From contig CAIUHP010000018.1 in the NCBI GenBank assembly GCA_903899015.1, forward strand, positions 26,631-90,630: a DNA stretch of 64,000 nucleotides, read 5' to 3'. The position numbers and the translations under genes are program-made. This stretch comes from an uncultured Armatimonadota bacterium (lineage in GTDB: Bacteria > Armatimonadota > Fimbriimonadia > Fimbriimonadales > Fimbriimonadaceae). A model generated the notes under the pieces. It did not search any database, was not told the DNA's origin, and was given only the letters and a program-made list of their open reading frames with translations. Position 1 is the first letter of the stretch. Each line of letters begins with the position of its first letter. Shown piece by piece: positions 51,592 through 60,615 of the stretch.

Positions 51592-52551
51592 TCACTTGAT
51601 TCCGCTCATGACGATTCCCTTGACGAAGTAACGCTGACCTGCAAGGAACATGACAATGAGGGGGATCATGACGAGAACAGAGCCCGCCATAAGCAATTCC
51701 CAGCGCTCTTGGTTCAAGGCTTGATAGGTTTTCAAACCAAGTTCAAGAGTTTGCTTCTCAGGTGAACTCAAGTAGATCAAGGGGCCTAAGAAGTCTTTCC
51801 AGGTGTAGACGAAGGCAAAGATTCCGATCGTTGCCATTGCGGCACCCGAGTTAGGAAGGATGATTCTCCAGAATATCGTCGAGTGCGACGCACCGTCGAT
51901 AAACGCGGCTTCATCTAGTTCACGGGGAATTCCCATCATAAACTGACGCATCAAGAAGATATTGAAAGCGCCCCCGCCAAACCATGCGGGAATGATGAGC
52001 GGGTTAAAAGTATCGACCCAATGGAGATATTTGTACATGATGAAGGTCGGGATCATCACGACCAGCCCCGGCAACATCATCGTACTCAGCAACAAAACAA
52101 AGAGCCGATCTCGGCCTCTAAATCGCAAACGCGCAAACGGATAGGCCACAAGCGCAGACGAAACGATCACGCCCAGCGTCGATACCGTCGCGATGAAAGT
52201 GGAATTCCTAAAGAAAAGGAAGAACGGTGCGTTGGGATTCGTGAGAACTAGCTGGAAGTTCTCCCACGTCAAGTGCTGGGGCCAAGCCCATACCGAGCTG
52301 GCGGAGATCTCGTGAGGTGTCTTCAGCGACATCACGATCATCATGTAGAGCGGCAGCATGAAGACCACCGATCCAGCGAGTAAAACACACCACAGGAAGA
52401 AGCGAGCGACGGCAGTCGCCTTTTCGGCCCGTTTAGCCGCCACTCGATATCGTTCGTAATCGGCCGCTTGAAGATTTGCCGAAGTCGTTTGAGCTTCCGC
52501 TGATTGCAGCTTTTCTTGCTCGTTTAATTCTTGCTGGCTGTTTTGTCTCAT
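51592..52551 (-). CDS. Sugar ABC transporter permease, MalG type (second importer)
   Basis: The 319-residue protein has a longer charged N-terminal segment (about 45 residues, rich in Q/E/A) before six membrane helices. The EAA loop reads ELDEAAFIDGASHSTIFWRI and the C-terminus GQRYFVKGIVMSGIK is the standard MalG ending. It overlaps the SBP-permease fusion by 4 bases (ATGA) and completes the permease pair. No ATPase gene is adjacent. Confidence 0.93.
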   Translation of the reverse strand: MRQNSQQELNEQEKLQSAEAQTTSANLQAADYERYRVAAKRAEKATAVARFFLWCVLLAGSVVFMLPLYMMIVMSLKTPHEISASSVWAWPQHLTWENFQLVLTNPNAPFFLFFRNSTFIATVSTLGVIVSSALVAYPFARLRFRGRDRLFVLLLSTMMLPGLVVMIPTFIMYKYLHWVDTFNPLIIPAWFGGGAFNIFLMRQFMMGIPRELDEAAFIDGASHSTIFWRIILPNSGAAMATIGIFAFVYTWKDFLGPLIYLSSPEKQTLELGLKTYQALNQERWELLMAGSVLVMIPLIVMFLAGQRYFVKGIVMSGIK

Positions 52552-54974
52552 TTAGCGTCCGCCTCGTAATAGACCCACTTGCTTGCGCGGAACTGAACCA
52601 AGGTCACCACCATGATGATCGCAAAAAGAATCCAAGCCCCCGCCGATGCATATCCCATTCGCAGAGATTCAAAGGCATTTTGGTATAGCCGATACATATA
52701 GAATCGGGTGCTGTCATTGGGGCCGCCTTGCGTCATCACGACTGCCTGGGTAAAGACTTGGAAGCTTCCGATGAATCCTGTGACTAAGCTGAAGAAAAGC
52801 GTCGGGGTCAAAAGCGGCAGAGTGATCGCCTTGAACTTACCAAAGACTCCCGCGCCATCCAGCGTTGCGGCTTCATAATAGTGTTGAGGAATATTCTGTA
52901 GGCCCGCGATCATGATGATCATGCCTCCGCCGGCAAACCAAACCGACATCAGAATTAAGCCTGGCAGGGCGAATTTCTCGCTTCCGAGCCAATCGACGTG
53001 TTTTCCAGGAGTACCTGCGATGTTACTGAGCTGATCGCCAAGCCAGGAACCGTGACTGCCATAGATAACGGCATTGAGAAGGCCGTTGTCAGGATTGAAG
53101 ATCTTGCGCCAAATCAGCGAGGAGGCCACCAAGCTTGCGAGTGAAGGCACGTAGTAAACCGCTCGGAAAATGGGAATGCCCTTGATCTTCTGATTGAGTA
53201 GCAACGCGAGTGAAAGGGCGGTGGCAATTCCCAATGGCACTGACACGACGGTGTAGATCAGCGTGACCATCATGCTCTTCCAGAACAGCGGGTCTACGAC
53301 TCCTGCTTCCACATAGTTCTGAGCGCCACGCCACTTTGCGGGGGTGATAATGTCCCAGTCCGCAAAGCTCATGAGCAAGGACAGGATCATCGGCCCAAGC
53401 GTGAACACTGCCATGCCGATCAACCAAGGGGAGATGAACTTGTAGGCGGCTCGACTCTCGACCTTTTCACGATGCGAATATTTGATCGTCCGTTCTGGCC
53501 AATAGGTCCAAAAAAGAATTCCAGCCACGACCAGGAATCCGGCGATCGCTCCGTAAGTCCAGTTGTAATCGCTTAAATGCTCGTCTTTAAGCATCGCATC
53601 TAAGCGGTTCTGACCGTTCTTTTGCGCGGCCTTAAGCGTTGGTTCTGCTTTTGCCTGACCGCTCCAAACGAGGTCCAAACCAGAGCTCAGCCGTTCGTTG
53701 ACGCTCGGCCAGTAGTAAGCCGAGGGCTCGAAGCGAACGAATGGTACCGCTTGATCGGTGACGATCATGTGCTCGGGATATTTCTGCTCAGCCGGAGTTG
53801 TTGGACCGGCTACCCAAACGCCTGGCGTTAAGGCTATCGATCGGATTGCCGGCTGGGCAATACCGGCTTTTGCCATCGCGGTCATAGCGACCGGTCCGGC
53901 CATAAACTTGGTTAGGAGCCACGCTTCGTGAGGGTGCGGGGTGCCGCGGAAGATACAGTAACCGGATCCACCGGTTGGCGCTGACCTTGTTCCATCCGCA
54001 TAAGCTGGGAAGGTTGTTACGTCCCAATCGAAGAAGCCTTCTTTGCCGGGGACGAGGTCCTTTCGAATCTGAGGTACGACCCAGATCCCGTTTTGGTACA
54101 TCGCGATTTTCTGCGAGGTGAATAGCTGCTGGGCGGTCGCCATAAGAACTCCAGAAGTTTCGGTGGAGTTCGGCATGAAGTGCAGCACGTTCATGAAGTC
54201 GGAGGCATATTGGTAAGCGCGAACTGTCTTAGGTTGAGCAATCGTTACTTCAGTCGGATGCTCGTTATCGTTGGCATAACCACCACCGCTTGAGTAGGTA
54301 AAAGTTCTTGCGAGCAATTCGGGATAGTCAGAGGAAAATCCCCATCGAACGATCTTCCCATCCGCATCCTTTTTCACCAGTTGCTGGCAGACCCAACCAA
54401 AATCTTTCTCTCTGAGTTCGGGCCGTACCTTGAAGTCCCATGTCCATGTTCCATCCGGATACGGGATGCCCGCGGCTTTGAAAAGCGATTTGTTGTAATA
54501 AATCAGACCAATCGGAGCGATGTCACGCGGCAGGACGTAAAGCTGTCCCTGGTACGTATGAGTCTGAACGATCGGCTTGTAATAACTGCCAATGTCGAAG
54601 CCTGGAGTCTCCTTCATGAAAGGGTCCAGCGGTAACAACGCCTTCTTGGCAGCGAGAGCCTGGAAGTGGCCAGGGTCCATCATTGCTACGTCTGGCGGCA
54701 CGTTGGCCGCATAGAGCGTGAGCATTTTTTGATGGTAGGTGTTGTAATCCGGAATCGGCTCCAGTTTGACGTGGATGTTGGGATTTTCCTGCTCAAACTG
54801 CTTCAACACGCCTTGAATCACCTTGAGTGAGATATCACCATCCCAAACCGTGAATCGCAGCGTGATCGGCTCGCTTGCGAATGCCGTACACGCGAAAAAG
54901 AGGGCGATTAGGACTAAGCCCAAACGACCAGCTACCTTGCTGATTGACTGGTAAATCAAAGTTATTCTCGACAC
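52548..54974 (-). CDS. Sugar-binding protein fused to MalF-type ABC permease
   Basis: The 808-residue protein joins two normally separate parts. Residues 1-470: a signal-like segment (LGLVLIALFFACTAFA), then ITLRFTVWDGDISLKVIQGV and PPDVAMMDPGHFQALAAK, a family 1 solute-binding domain. A hydrophobic helix at about 475-495 (IAGFLVVAGILFWTYW) is followed by a basic stretch (KYSHREKVESR) and a full MalF-type permease (505-808) with EAA loop YYEAATLDGAGVFGKFKAI. The extra helix returns the chain to the cytoplasm, so the topology is consistent. The start is a GTG at 54974; a TTG 15 bases in is possible. It is coupled to the MalG-type gene. Confidence 0.9.
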   Translation of the reverse strand: MSRITLIYQSISKVAGRLGLVLIALFFACTAFASEPITLRFTVWDGDISLKVIQGVLKQFEQENPNIHVKLEPIPDYNTYHQKMLTLYAANVPPDVAMMDPGHFQALAAKKALLPLDPFMKETPGFDIGSYYKPIVQTHTYQGQLYVLPRDIAPIGLIYYNKSLFKAAGIPYPDGTWTWDFKVRPELREKDFGWVCQQLVKKDADGKIVRWGFSSDYPELLARTFTYSSGGGYANDNEHPTEVTIAQPKTVRAYQYASDFMNVLHFMPNSTETSGVLMATAQQLFTSQKIAMYQNGIWVVPQIRKDLVPGKEGFFDWDVTTFPAYADGTRSAPTGGSGYCIFRGTPHPHEAWLLTKFMAGPVAMTAMAKAGIAQPAIRSIALTPGVWVAGPTTPAEQKYPEHMIVTDQAVPFVRFEPSAYYWPSVNERLSSGLDLVWSGQAKAEPTLKAAQKNGQNRLDAMLKDEHLSDYNWTYGAIAGFLVVAGILFWTYWPERTIKYSHREKVESRAAYKFISPWLIGMAVFTLGPMILSLLMSFADWDIITPAKWRGAQNYVEAGVVDPLFWKSMMVTLIYTVVSVPLGIATALSLALLLNQKIKGIPIFRAVYYVPSLASLVASSLIWRKIFNPDNGLLNAVIYGSHGSWLGDQLSNIAGTPGKHVDWLGSEKFALPGLILMSVWFAGGGMIIMIAGLQNIPQHYYEAATLDGAGVFGKFKAITLPLLTPTLFFSLVTGFIGSFQVFTQAVVMTQGGPNDSTRFYMYRLYQNAFESLRMGYASAGAWILFAIIMVVTLVQFRASKWVYYEADAK

Positions 54975-55022
54975 AAAAAAAGCTACGATCTTCGTTATTT
55001 TAAACGACTGCTCGCAGCTTTT
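54975..55022 (-). terminator. Intrinsic terminator abutting the start of the SBP-permease gene
   Basis: On the minus strand AAAAGCTGCGA and TCGTAGCTTTT pair (11 bp, one G-U) around a 23-base loop, followed by a run of seven T at 54975-54981. It ends the coiled-coil gene's transcript. The T run touches the GTG start at 54974 of the next gene. Confidence 0.75.
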
Positions 55023-55030
55023 GGAATTCT

Positions 55031-55579
55031 TCAGACCCGAGCTTTATCTCGGGAGACGGGTTGATTAGGTGTGTCGGCTCGATAGACTTCTTGTTTGCCT
55101 TTTTCGATGCTCGTCATGACCTTACCTACAACTCCCTCCAACTGGGAGAGTACATCATACGCGTATTTTTCTGCACCGCGTCTCATATTGACCGCGTCCC
55201 GGTCTGCGGCATTACGAATTTCTTCGCTTTGAGCCTTGCTCAGCTTCAAGATTTCGCTTTCAGCGACCATCCGCTCTTGCTGTAGCTTCCCTTGCTCAAT
55301 GATGCGCTCGGATTCCTTTTTGGCGTCGATAAGGACTCTTTCCGCTTCCTTCTTCGCGCTTTCAAGCGTCATCGTGGCATCTTCTTTAGCGGTATCGATG
55401 ATGCGCTCCGACTCTCGGACGGTGTTCACGGCCGTCTTAAGTTCTTGAGGAAGGGACGCACGAATCTTCGCGATTTGCATACTGATCTCATCCCGATCAA
55501 GGCCCCAGGTTACGGGTCCAAAAGACGGAGTGCGGTCAATGAGTTGGGAAAGATCATCAAGCAAACGGAGGATATCCAT
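55031..55579 (-). CDS. Coiled-coil protein (DivIVA/ATP-synthase-b-like helix)
   Basis: The 182-residue protein is largely helical: residues about 55-150 have heptad-like patterns rich in E, K, A and R (ERIIDTAKEDATMTLESAKK, ERVLIDAKKESERII). The N-terminus (MDILRLLDDLSQLIDRT) resembles small DivIVA-like proteins found near coaD and cell-division genes in other phyla. No membrane helix or catalytic motif was seen. A scaffold or division-associated role is guessed from the fold only. A terminator follows. Confidence 0.6.
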   Translation of the reverse strand: MDILRLLDDLSQLIDRTPSFGPVTWGLDRDEISMQIAKIRASLPQELKTAVNTVRESERIIDTAKEDATMTLESAKKEAERVLIDAKKESERIIEQGKLQQERMVAESEILKLSKAQSEEIRNAADRDAVNMRRGAEKYAYDVLSQLEGVVGKVMTSIEKGKQEVYRADTPNQPVSRDKARV

Positions 55580-55767
55580 TGATTTACCAGCGGCGGAAGT
55601 GAGTTATTGTGACACGGGATTGGCCCCTCGGACGAGAGGAATGATAAAAGATAATTTCGATTTCCGAAAGACAGTAAAGTGGCGAGGCTCAGACCGGACG
55701 GTCGTGACTTAATTGGCCAGAGAAGAAGGAATAAATCATCTTCAACGCACCTTCGAGACGACGCACT

Positions 55768-56694
55768 TTATTCGTACTGCCGACTGACCTGATCGTGTTC
55801 CGCAACGTAGGAAAGAACTTCTTGGACACTTGGAACGCGCGTCGTGGCTCCGAGCGAAGCGCACTTAAGACATCCCGCGGCAGCCGCAAACTGGAGGCAT
55901 TTAACATGGCTCCAGCCTTGATTTAATCCAAACAGCATCCCGGCTCGAAACATGTCACCTGCTCCGGTTGTATCGACGACGCTCGGAGCTGGATAGGGAG
56001 GATACGCGCGCGCTTTTATTTCCGGCGAACCGGCGACAAATCCGTTAGGTCCATCGCTGAGCACCGTGAAGCATCCGAATTTCGCAATCCAATCTTTCAC
56101 CCACTGCACGTTCTTCTGCATGTTGTTCCGATAGCCCGCCCAATCCGTACTGCTTTGCCAATAGCTCCCAGGAACGATCGGATCGTCTTCTCTGAGGAAG
56201 TCCATCAAGTAGCACTTCATTCCCGCATCGATGGCAGCGCGCACCACTCGACGCGAGGCAACTTCCATGTTGGGCTCAGCGGTAAACCACGATCCCGATT
56301 CAAAGGTAATTTTCTCGATGTCCAAGTACTGTTCCATCGTAGAAAACCCACGTCCGAACATCGTGCGCTCACCATCGGGAGTGACGTAGATGTCGCAAAC
56401 GGGAGTCAGGTTGATCGAATCTTCGTCGCCCTTGTGAGAAGCAATTACAAAGGTGTCTCTTAGTCCCTTGTCGTTGAGGAGCTCTCGAAGTAGGTCCGCA
56501 TCCGGTCCGTTGCCAAATCGATTTCCTGCCAGGCGAACTTCTGCGCCCCATTGGACCAGAGCATTGGCGGTATTGGCCGCTTCGCCGCCCAGCATAAGCG
56601 CCTCATCTTGAACCTCCGCATAGCCACCCAACGCGGGTAGATGTGGAACACGGCGCAAGCGGTCCAAGCATATCGTGCCGAAAACGAAGATCAA
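55768..56694 (-). CDS. PfkB-family carbohydrate kinase
   Basis: The 308-residue protein begins IFVFGTICLDRLRRVPHLP, then GGEAANTANALVQWGAEVRLAG (PfkB signature 1) and late DTTGAGDMFRAGML (signature 2, with the catalytic aspartate and anion hole; around residue 243). It would phosphorylate a sugar or nucleoside such as ribose, fructose or adenosine with ATP. The start codon is a TTG at 56694; no nearby in-frame ATG was found. It is divergent from a small membrane-protein gene. Confidence 0.9.
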   Translation of the reverse strand: MIFVFGTICLDRLRRVPHLPALGGYAEVQDEALMLGGEAANTANALVQWGAEVRLAGNRFGNGPDADLLRELLNDKGLRDTFVIASHKGDEDSINLTPVCDIYVTPDGERTMFGRGFSTMEQYLDIEKITFESGSWFTAEPNMEVASRRVVRAAIDAGMKCYLMDFLREDDPIVPGSYWQSSTDWAGYRNNMQKNVQWVKDWIAKFGCFTVLSDGPNGFVAGSPEIKARAYPPYPAPSVVDTTGAGDMFRAGMLFGLNQGWSHVKCLQFAAAAGCLKCASLGATTRVPSVQEVLSYVAEHDQVSRQYE

Positions 56695-56768
56695 ATCGCA
56701 CGTAGGATACCGATTTTCCGACGGTATGAATAGATAGCCTGTTCTAAGAAGTCGTCGCCCTCTCGCTG

Positions 56769-57143
56769 ATGCCGAGTATTATCAGCCTTGTGATTTGGCT
56801 TCAGGGCGGATTGTGTTTCCTCTTTTGGATTGCATACGGCGTGATCCAAAATCGCCGATCGGAAGCTATTCGCACCTGGGCGCTCACCATTCCTCGTCAA
56901 CGACGGGCGCTTCTAGCAGCTGCGTTCATGATCGGGAGCGTCGCGATTATGTTTGGCGTTCTCGCTACGTGCCTCCGACTCAATGGCTTCACCAAAGAAG
57001 GAATGGCCGGTTGGGTATGCCTCGTCGTAGGCGTTTTTGGCCTGCTTTTCGTCCACGGCCAAACAATGGCCACCGCACTCCTTGTCGCAACTGTCCAGGA
57101 ATCAGTAACGAGTCGCCCCTCTGATTCGTCAAACAACCTATAA
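56769..57143 (+). CDS. Small integral membrane protein
   Basis: The 124-residue protein has three hydrophobic helices (about residues 4-24, 48-68 and 80-104), with basic residues in between (NRRSEAIR, PRQRR). The C-terminus is polar. No family was recognised. It is followed after 21 bases by a secreted protein gene and may be co-transcribed with it. Confidence 0.6.
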   Translation: MPSIISLVIWLQGGLCFLFWIAYGVIQNRRSEAIRTWALTIPRQRRALLAAAFMIGSVAIMFGVLATCLRLNGFTKEGMAGWVCLVVGVFGLLFVHGQTMATALLVATVQESVTSRPSDSSNNL

Positions 57144-57164
57144 GTATTCAGGAAATCGATTACC

Positions 57165-57755
57165 ATGAAGCATCTTCTCCTTAGCCTCGGCCTCTGCTGC
57201 GCTCTATTTACGGGCGCAAACGCTCAAATCCTCACCGAAAAGGGCAGCCGCAGCGACCAAATCAACATCAAAATTCACGAGGCAGACCTTCTGCTTCAGC
57301 TCTTGCCTTTACTCCTTACTAAGGAGCAAATCGTGAACGATGTCCTTCCCGCAGTTGAAGTTGCTCGGGACATCCAAAGGAAGCAATTGCGCGTGGAAGA
57401 TGATGCGCTTGCCAACATGGAGCCGATTCTAGACCAAGCTCTCACCGATGCTTACAGCAAAGGTGCCTATCCTTCGAAGAAGATCATTGACGAAGTTGCC
57501 AAGACAACCAAGAACTTGGGAAATCAGCGGATCATTACGCAGCTCAAAATGGTCAGCGTTCTGACGACCATGCTTGAGAAGACTTTAAACGCAGGGCAAA
57601 AACGAGCTCTCGTTAACTCGTTTGATCCTAAGTTCATTGACCCATCCATCAAGCCAGAATCGATGTCGGAAGAAGCCAAAATGAACTTCTTCGTCAAGCG
57701 TGTCTTCATGGACAATCTTGCCTACGACGTCCTGAAGAAGCTCGCCGGCAAATAA
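57165..57755 (+). CDS. Secreted helical protein of unknown function
   Basis: The 196-residue protein has a clear signal peptide, MKHLLLSLGLCCALFTGANA, followed by a mature all-helical domain rich in L, K and E (DLLLQLLPLLLTKEQIVNDV, KMVSVLTTMLEKTLNAGQ). No cysteine is present in the mature part. No family was recognised; it could be periplasmic. A clean terminator follows. Confidence 0.6.
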   Translation: MKHLLLSLGLCCALFTGANAQILTEKGSRSDQINIKIHEADLLLQLLPLLLTKEQIVNDVLPAVEVARDIQRKQLRVEDDALANMEPILDQALTDAYSKGAYPSKKIIDEVAKTTKNLGNQRIITQLKMVSVLTTMLEKTLNAGQKRALVNSFDPKFIDPSIKPESMSEEAKMNFFVKRVFMDNLAYDVLKKLAGK

Positions 57756-57788
57756 CAAAAAAGCCCCGGGGACTCCGGGGCTTTTTTG
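57756..57788. terminator. Bidirectional intrinsic terminator
   Basis: CAAAAAAGCCCCGG and CCGGGGCTTTTTTG (57756-57769 and 57775-57788) form a perfect stem with a 5-base loop and A/T runs on both sides. It lies between the secreted protein gene and the convergent purE gene. Confidence 0.93.
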
Positions 57789-57804
57789 TGTCTCAAATTT
57801 GAGT

Positions 57805-58305
57805 TTAGGCGGCTGGATAGCGACGCTCAACTTCCTGGTTCATTTGCTCAACCAACTCTTTCATATCGTCGGCAAACCCATCGAGCTTCGTGGCTAGACC
57901 TTGATCGAAAACGGACAAAATTCGGATAGCGAGCAAGCCAGCGTTTCGACCGTTGCCAATGGCAACCGTCGCGACCGGAATTCCGGCCGGCATCTGAACA
58001 ATGGAATAGAGCGAATCCACTCCTCCAAGTGCCTTGGTGTGAATCGGCAGTCCGATCACCGGTAGCGTTGTCATGGAAGCGACCATGCCTGGAAGATGAG
58101 CGGCTCCGCCTGCGCCAGCAATGATCACTTTGATCCCACGCGCACGAGCGCTTCGAGCGTACTCAACCATCGCGTCGGGAGTACGATGGGCGCTCACAAC
58201 CTTCATTTCGTAGCTAACGCCAAAATCTTCGAGCGCACGTGCGGCCAACTCCATGGTCTCAGCATCGCTCTTGCTGCCCATGATAATTCCTACGACTGGG
58301 GTCAT
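57805..58305 (-). CDS. purE: 5-(carboxyamino)imidazole ribonucleotide mutase
   Basis: The 166-residue protein has the class I PurE landmarks: [25 protein letters not shown] (SAHRTP) and the [14 protein letters not shown] loop, with the NAGLLA helix late. It converts N5-CAIR to CAIR in purine synthesis. The gene lies 9 bases after waaA, last of the purC-waaA-purE operon. Its stop faces the terminator above. Confidence 0.96.
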   Translation of the reverse strand: MTPVVGIIMGSKSDAETMELAARALEDFGVSYEMKVVSAHRTPDAMVEYARSARARGIKVIIAGAGGAAHLPGMVASMTTLPVIGLPIHTKALGGVDSLYSIVQMPAGIPVATVAIGNGRNAGLLAIRILSVFDQGLATKLDGFADDMKELVEQMNQEVERRYPAA

Positions 58306-58314
58306 GGCGCTAGA

Positions 58315-59574
58315 TTACTTTGCTTTCGCGGCTTCCACAGCAATCGCTTCCGCATATCGTCTGCTCGCACCGGTGTTTTGCCGGACAAGTCGCTTTGCAT
58401 CCGCCCCCATTCGTTCTCGTGCCGATGGGTCTTCCAACAGCCGACGAACTTCGCTCGCTAATTCTTCTGGTGTCGCGCACGTGATTGCTGCCCCAGCACG
58501 GTCAGCCAACACAGTGACATCTCGGAAGTTCTGCATGTATTTGCCATGCAAAACTGGCTTGCCATGAGCTAGAGGCTGAAACACGTTCTGCCCGCCAAGA
58601 TTTGAAAACCCTCCGCCGATGATCACGAGATCGGCTACCGAATAAATCGAACTCAGCTCGCCATAGGTGTCGAGAATGAGATAGGGGCCAGTCTCTTTTT
58701 TGGAACGCCTGGCTGCGGTGAGTCCCCGACTTTGGACCAGTTCAGCGAGTCCATCGACTCGCTCCATGTGCCGTGGTGCGTGAACGACGTTGAATTTCTC
58801 AAATCCAACCGAACCCAACGCGTCCAACACAAATTTCTCTTCTTCTTCGCCCCGAGTGGACCCAATCACAAGGGTCGGCTTGGCAGAATCCAGTCCAAGT
58901 TTCTGCGACCACTCTTTTCGGTCAGCTTGTAACCCGTCAATGGCTTGATCAAATTTACAGTTGCCAAGCATTTGGGCTTCTTTTGCACCGAGGGCTTTGA
59001 TGCGATCAACGTCGGTTTGGCTTTGCATCAGGCAAACGTCGAGATCATTGAACAAGGTCTTGTAGTAGAACCGAACTTTCATCGATCGCGGAAAGCTGCG
59101 GTCACTGATCCGACCGTTTATCAGCATCGTGCGTGCTCCAAACGTCTTTGCGGCCCAGAGGAAGTTCATCCAAAGTTCGGTTTCCATCACCGCAACCACG
59201 TCCGGTCGAATTTGTTGCAGCGCCGACAACTGGAAACGTGCGACATCAATTGGGAAATAGATGAGGTGGTCATAGAGACCTTCGCCCTTTTCCCGGGCGG
59301 TCTGATGTCCGCTACTGGTGGTGACGCTGACAACAATCTCGTGGTCTGGCAACGTGTTCCGCAGTTCACGCAGGATTGGCGTCGCCGCAACGAACTCACC
59401 CACGGAAACGGTGTGCAACCAAACTCGTCGCTTGTCACCTTTCGGAGGCAACGAATAGGTGCCCATTCGCTCCGACCAATTGGGTCGCTCCTTCCGACGC
59501 AGTGACTTAATGTAAAGCCACGGAACCCAGAAGGGTGCGAGGAACGTGAGAAGGACGTTATAGAGAAGGAACAT
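58315..59574 (-). CDS. waaA: 3-deoxy-D-manno-octulosonic acid (Kdo) transferase
   Basis: The 419-residue protein has an N-terminal membrane anchor (LLYNVLLTFLAPFWVPWLY), then the GT30 pattern VWLHTVSVGEFVAATPI with catalytic E60, VMETELWMNF and the C-terminal GGGFSNLGGQNVFQPLAHGKP. It adds Kdo to lipid A, so this bacterium should make lipopolysaccharide. Its place between purC and purE is unusual and probably reflects co-transcription only: 3 bases from purC, 9 from purE. Confidence 0.94.
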   Translation of the reverse strand: MFLLYNVLLTFLAPFWVPWLYIKSLRRKERPNWSERMGTYSLPPKGDKRRVWLHTVSVGEFVAATPILRELRNTLPDHEIVVSVTTSSGHQTAREKGEGLYDHLIYFPIDVARFQLSALQQIRPDVVAVMETELWMNFLWAAKTFGARTMLINGRISDRSFPRSMKVRFYYKTLFNDLDVCLMQSQTDVDRIKALGAKEAQMLGNCKFDQAIDGLQADRKEWSQKLGLDSAKPTLVIGSTRGEEEEKFVLDALGSVGFEKFNVVHAPRHMERVDGLAELVQSRGLTAARRSKKETGPYLILDTYGELSSIYSVADLVIIGGGFSNLGGQNVFQPLAHGKPVLHGKYMQNFRDVTVLADRAGAAITCATPEELASEVRRLLEDPSARERMGADAKRLVRQNTGASRRYAEAIAVEAAKAK

Positions 59575-59577
59575 GAG

Positions 59578-60471
59578 TTACTGGCCGAAAGACTTTCCGG
59601 TCAATCGTTCATAGGCTTCTACGTACTTGGCCCGTGTCTTCTCAACAATCTCATTTGGTAGCACTGGTCCGGGCGGCTGTTTGTCCCACGTCAACGTTTC
59701 CAGATAGTCGCGAACGAACTGCTTGTCGTAGCTCGGCTGAGCATGGCCCGGCTCATAAAGGCTTGCATCCCAGAACCGAGAACTATCAGGTGTGAGTGCT
59801 TCATCGATCCATAGAATGCCGTCCGGAGTCGTTCCGAATTCAAATTTGGTATCCGCAAGAATGAGCCCTTTGGTTGCTGCGTAATTCGACGCTGCCTGGA
59901 ATATTTCAAGGGTCTTTTGCATGACGTATTCGGCAGTTTCTTTACCAACGATGTCGGCCGCTTGCTTGAAGGAGATGTTTTCATCGTGGCCAGTCGTGGC
60001 TTTGGTAGCAGGAGTAAAGATCGGCTCGGCGAGTTTGGAAGAATCCATCAAGCCATCGGGAAGATTGAGGTCGTGCACACCGCCGCCCGACTTCCGATAC
60101 TCCTTGAATAAAGAGCCTGAGATATTTCCGCGAGCGACGCATTCGATGGCAAGCGGCTCGGCTTTCTTCGCGATGGTGGAGCGACCTGCTAATTCTGGTT
60201 GAGGTTGTTTGCATCGCTTTTGGACCTCAGCATCGTCAACCGATAGGATGTGGTTCGGGCAGATGTCGGCAAACTTCTCGAACCAGAACGCACTCATTTG
60301 ATTGAGGATGCTTCCCTTATCGGGAATCCCATTCGCCATCACGCAATCAAATGCTGAAATGCGATCAGTCGCTACAATCAGGACTTCGTCTCCTAAGTCA
60401 TAAACTTCGCGAACTTTGCCGACCCGAGCGGGAGGCAAACCAAAAAGTGCGGTGTGTAGGAGTTCAGCCAT
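59578..60471 (-). CDS. purC: Phosphoribosylaminoimidazole-succinocarboxamide synthase
   Basis: The 297-residue protein has the SAICAR synthetase order: GKVREVYDLGDEVLIVATDRISAFD (ATP-binding start), RRC-like EPLAIECVARGNISGSLFKEY, and LILADTKFEFG with the metal-binding D-T-K-F-E-F-G and DEALTPDSSRFW. It joins aspartate to CAIR in purine synthesis. The length matches the longer (yeast-like) form of about 300 residues. It is the first gene of the purC-waaA-purE operon. Confidence 0.96.
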   Translation of the reverse strand: MAELLHTALFGLPPARVGKVREVYDLGDEVLIVATDRISAFDCVMANGIPDKGSILNQMSAFWFEKFADICPNHILSVDDAEVQKRCKQPQPELAGRSTIAKKAEPLAIECVARGNISGSLFKEYRKSGGGVHDLNLPDGLMDSSKLAEPIFTPATKATTGHDENISFKQAADIVGKETAEYVMQKTLEIFQAASNYAATKGLILADTKFEFGTTPDGILWIDEALTPDSSRFWDASLYEPGHAQPSYDKQFVRDYLETLTWDKQPPGPVLPNEIVEKTRAKYVEAYERLTGKSFGQ

Positions 60472-60615
60472 CTGTTTGTGATTATGGCAGGGGTGTCCTA
60501 TGTGGGTTTAAGAAACGCCGATTGAATACGCTCGAGAATTTCAGTCATTTTCTTGTAATTTTTATTTTCGCCCAGCTACTTCCCCTCGCCCTATCCTTCC
60601 CATTACAATTTCGCT

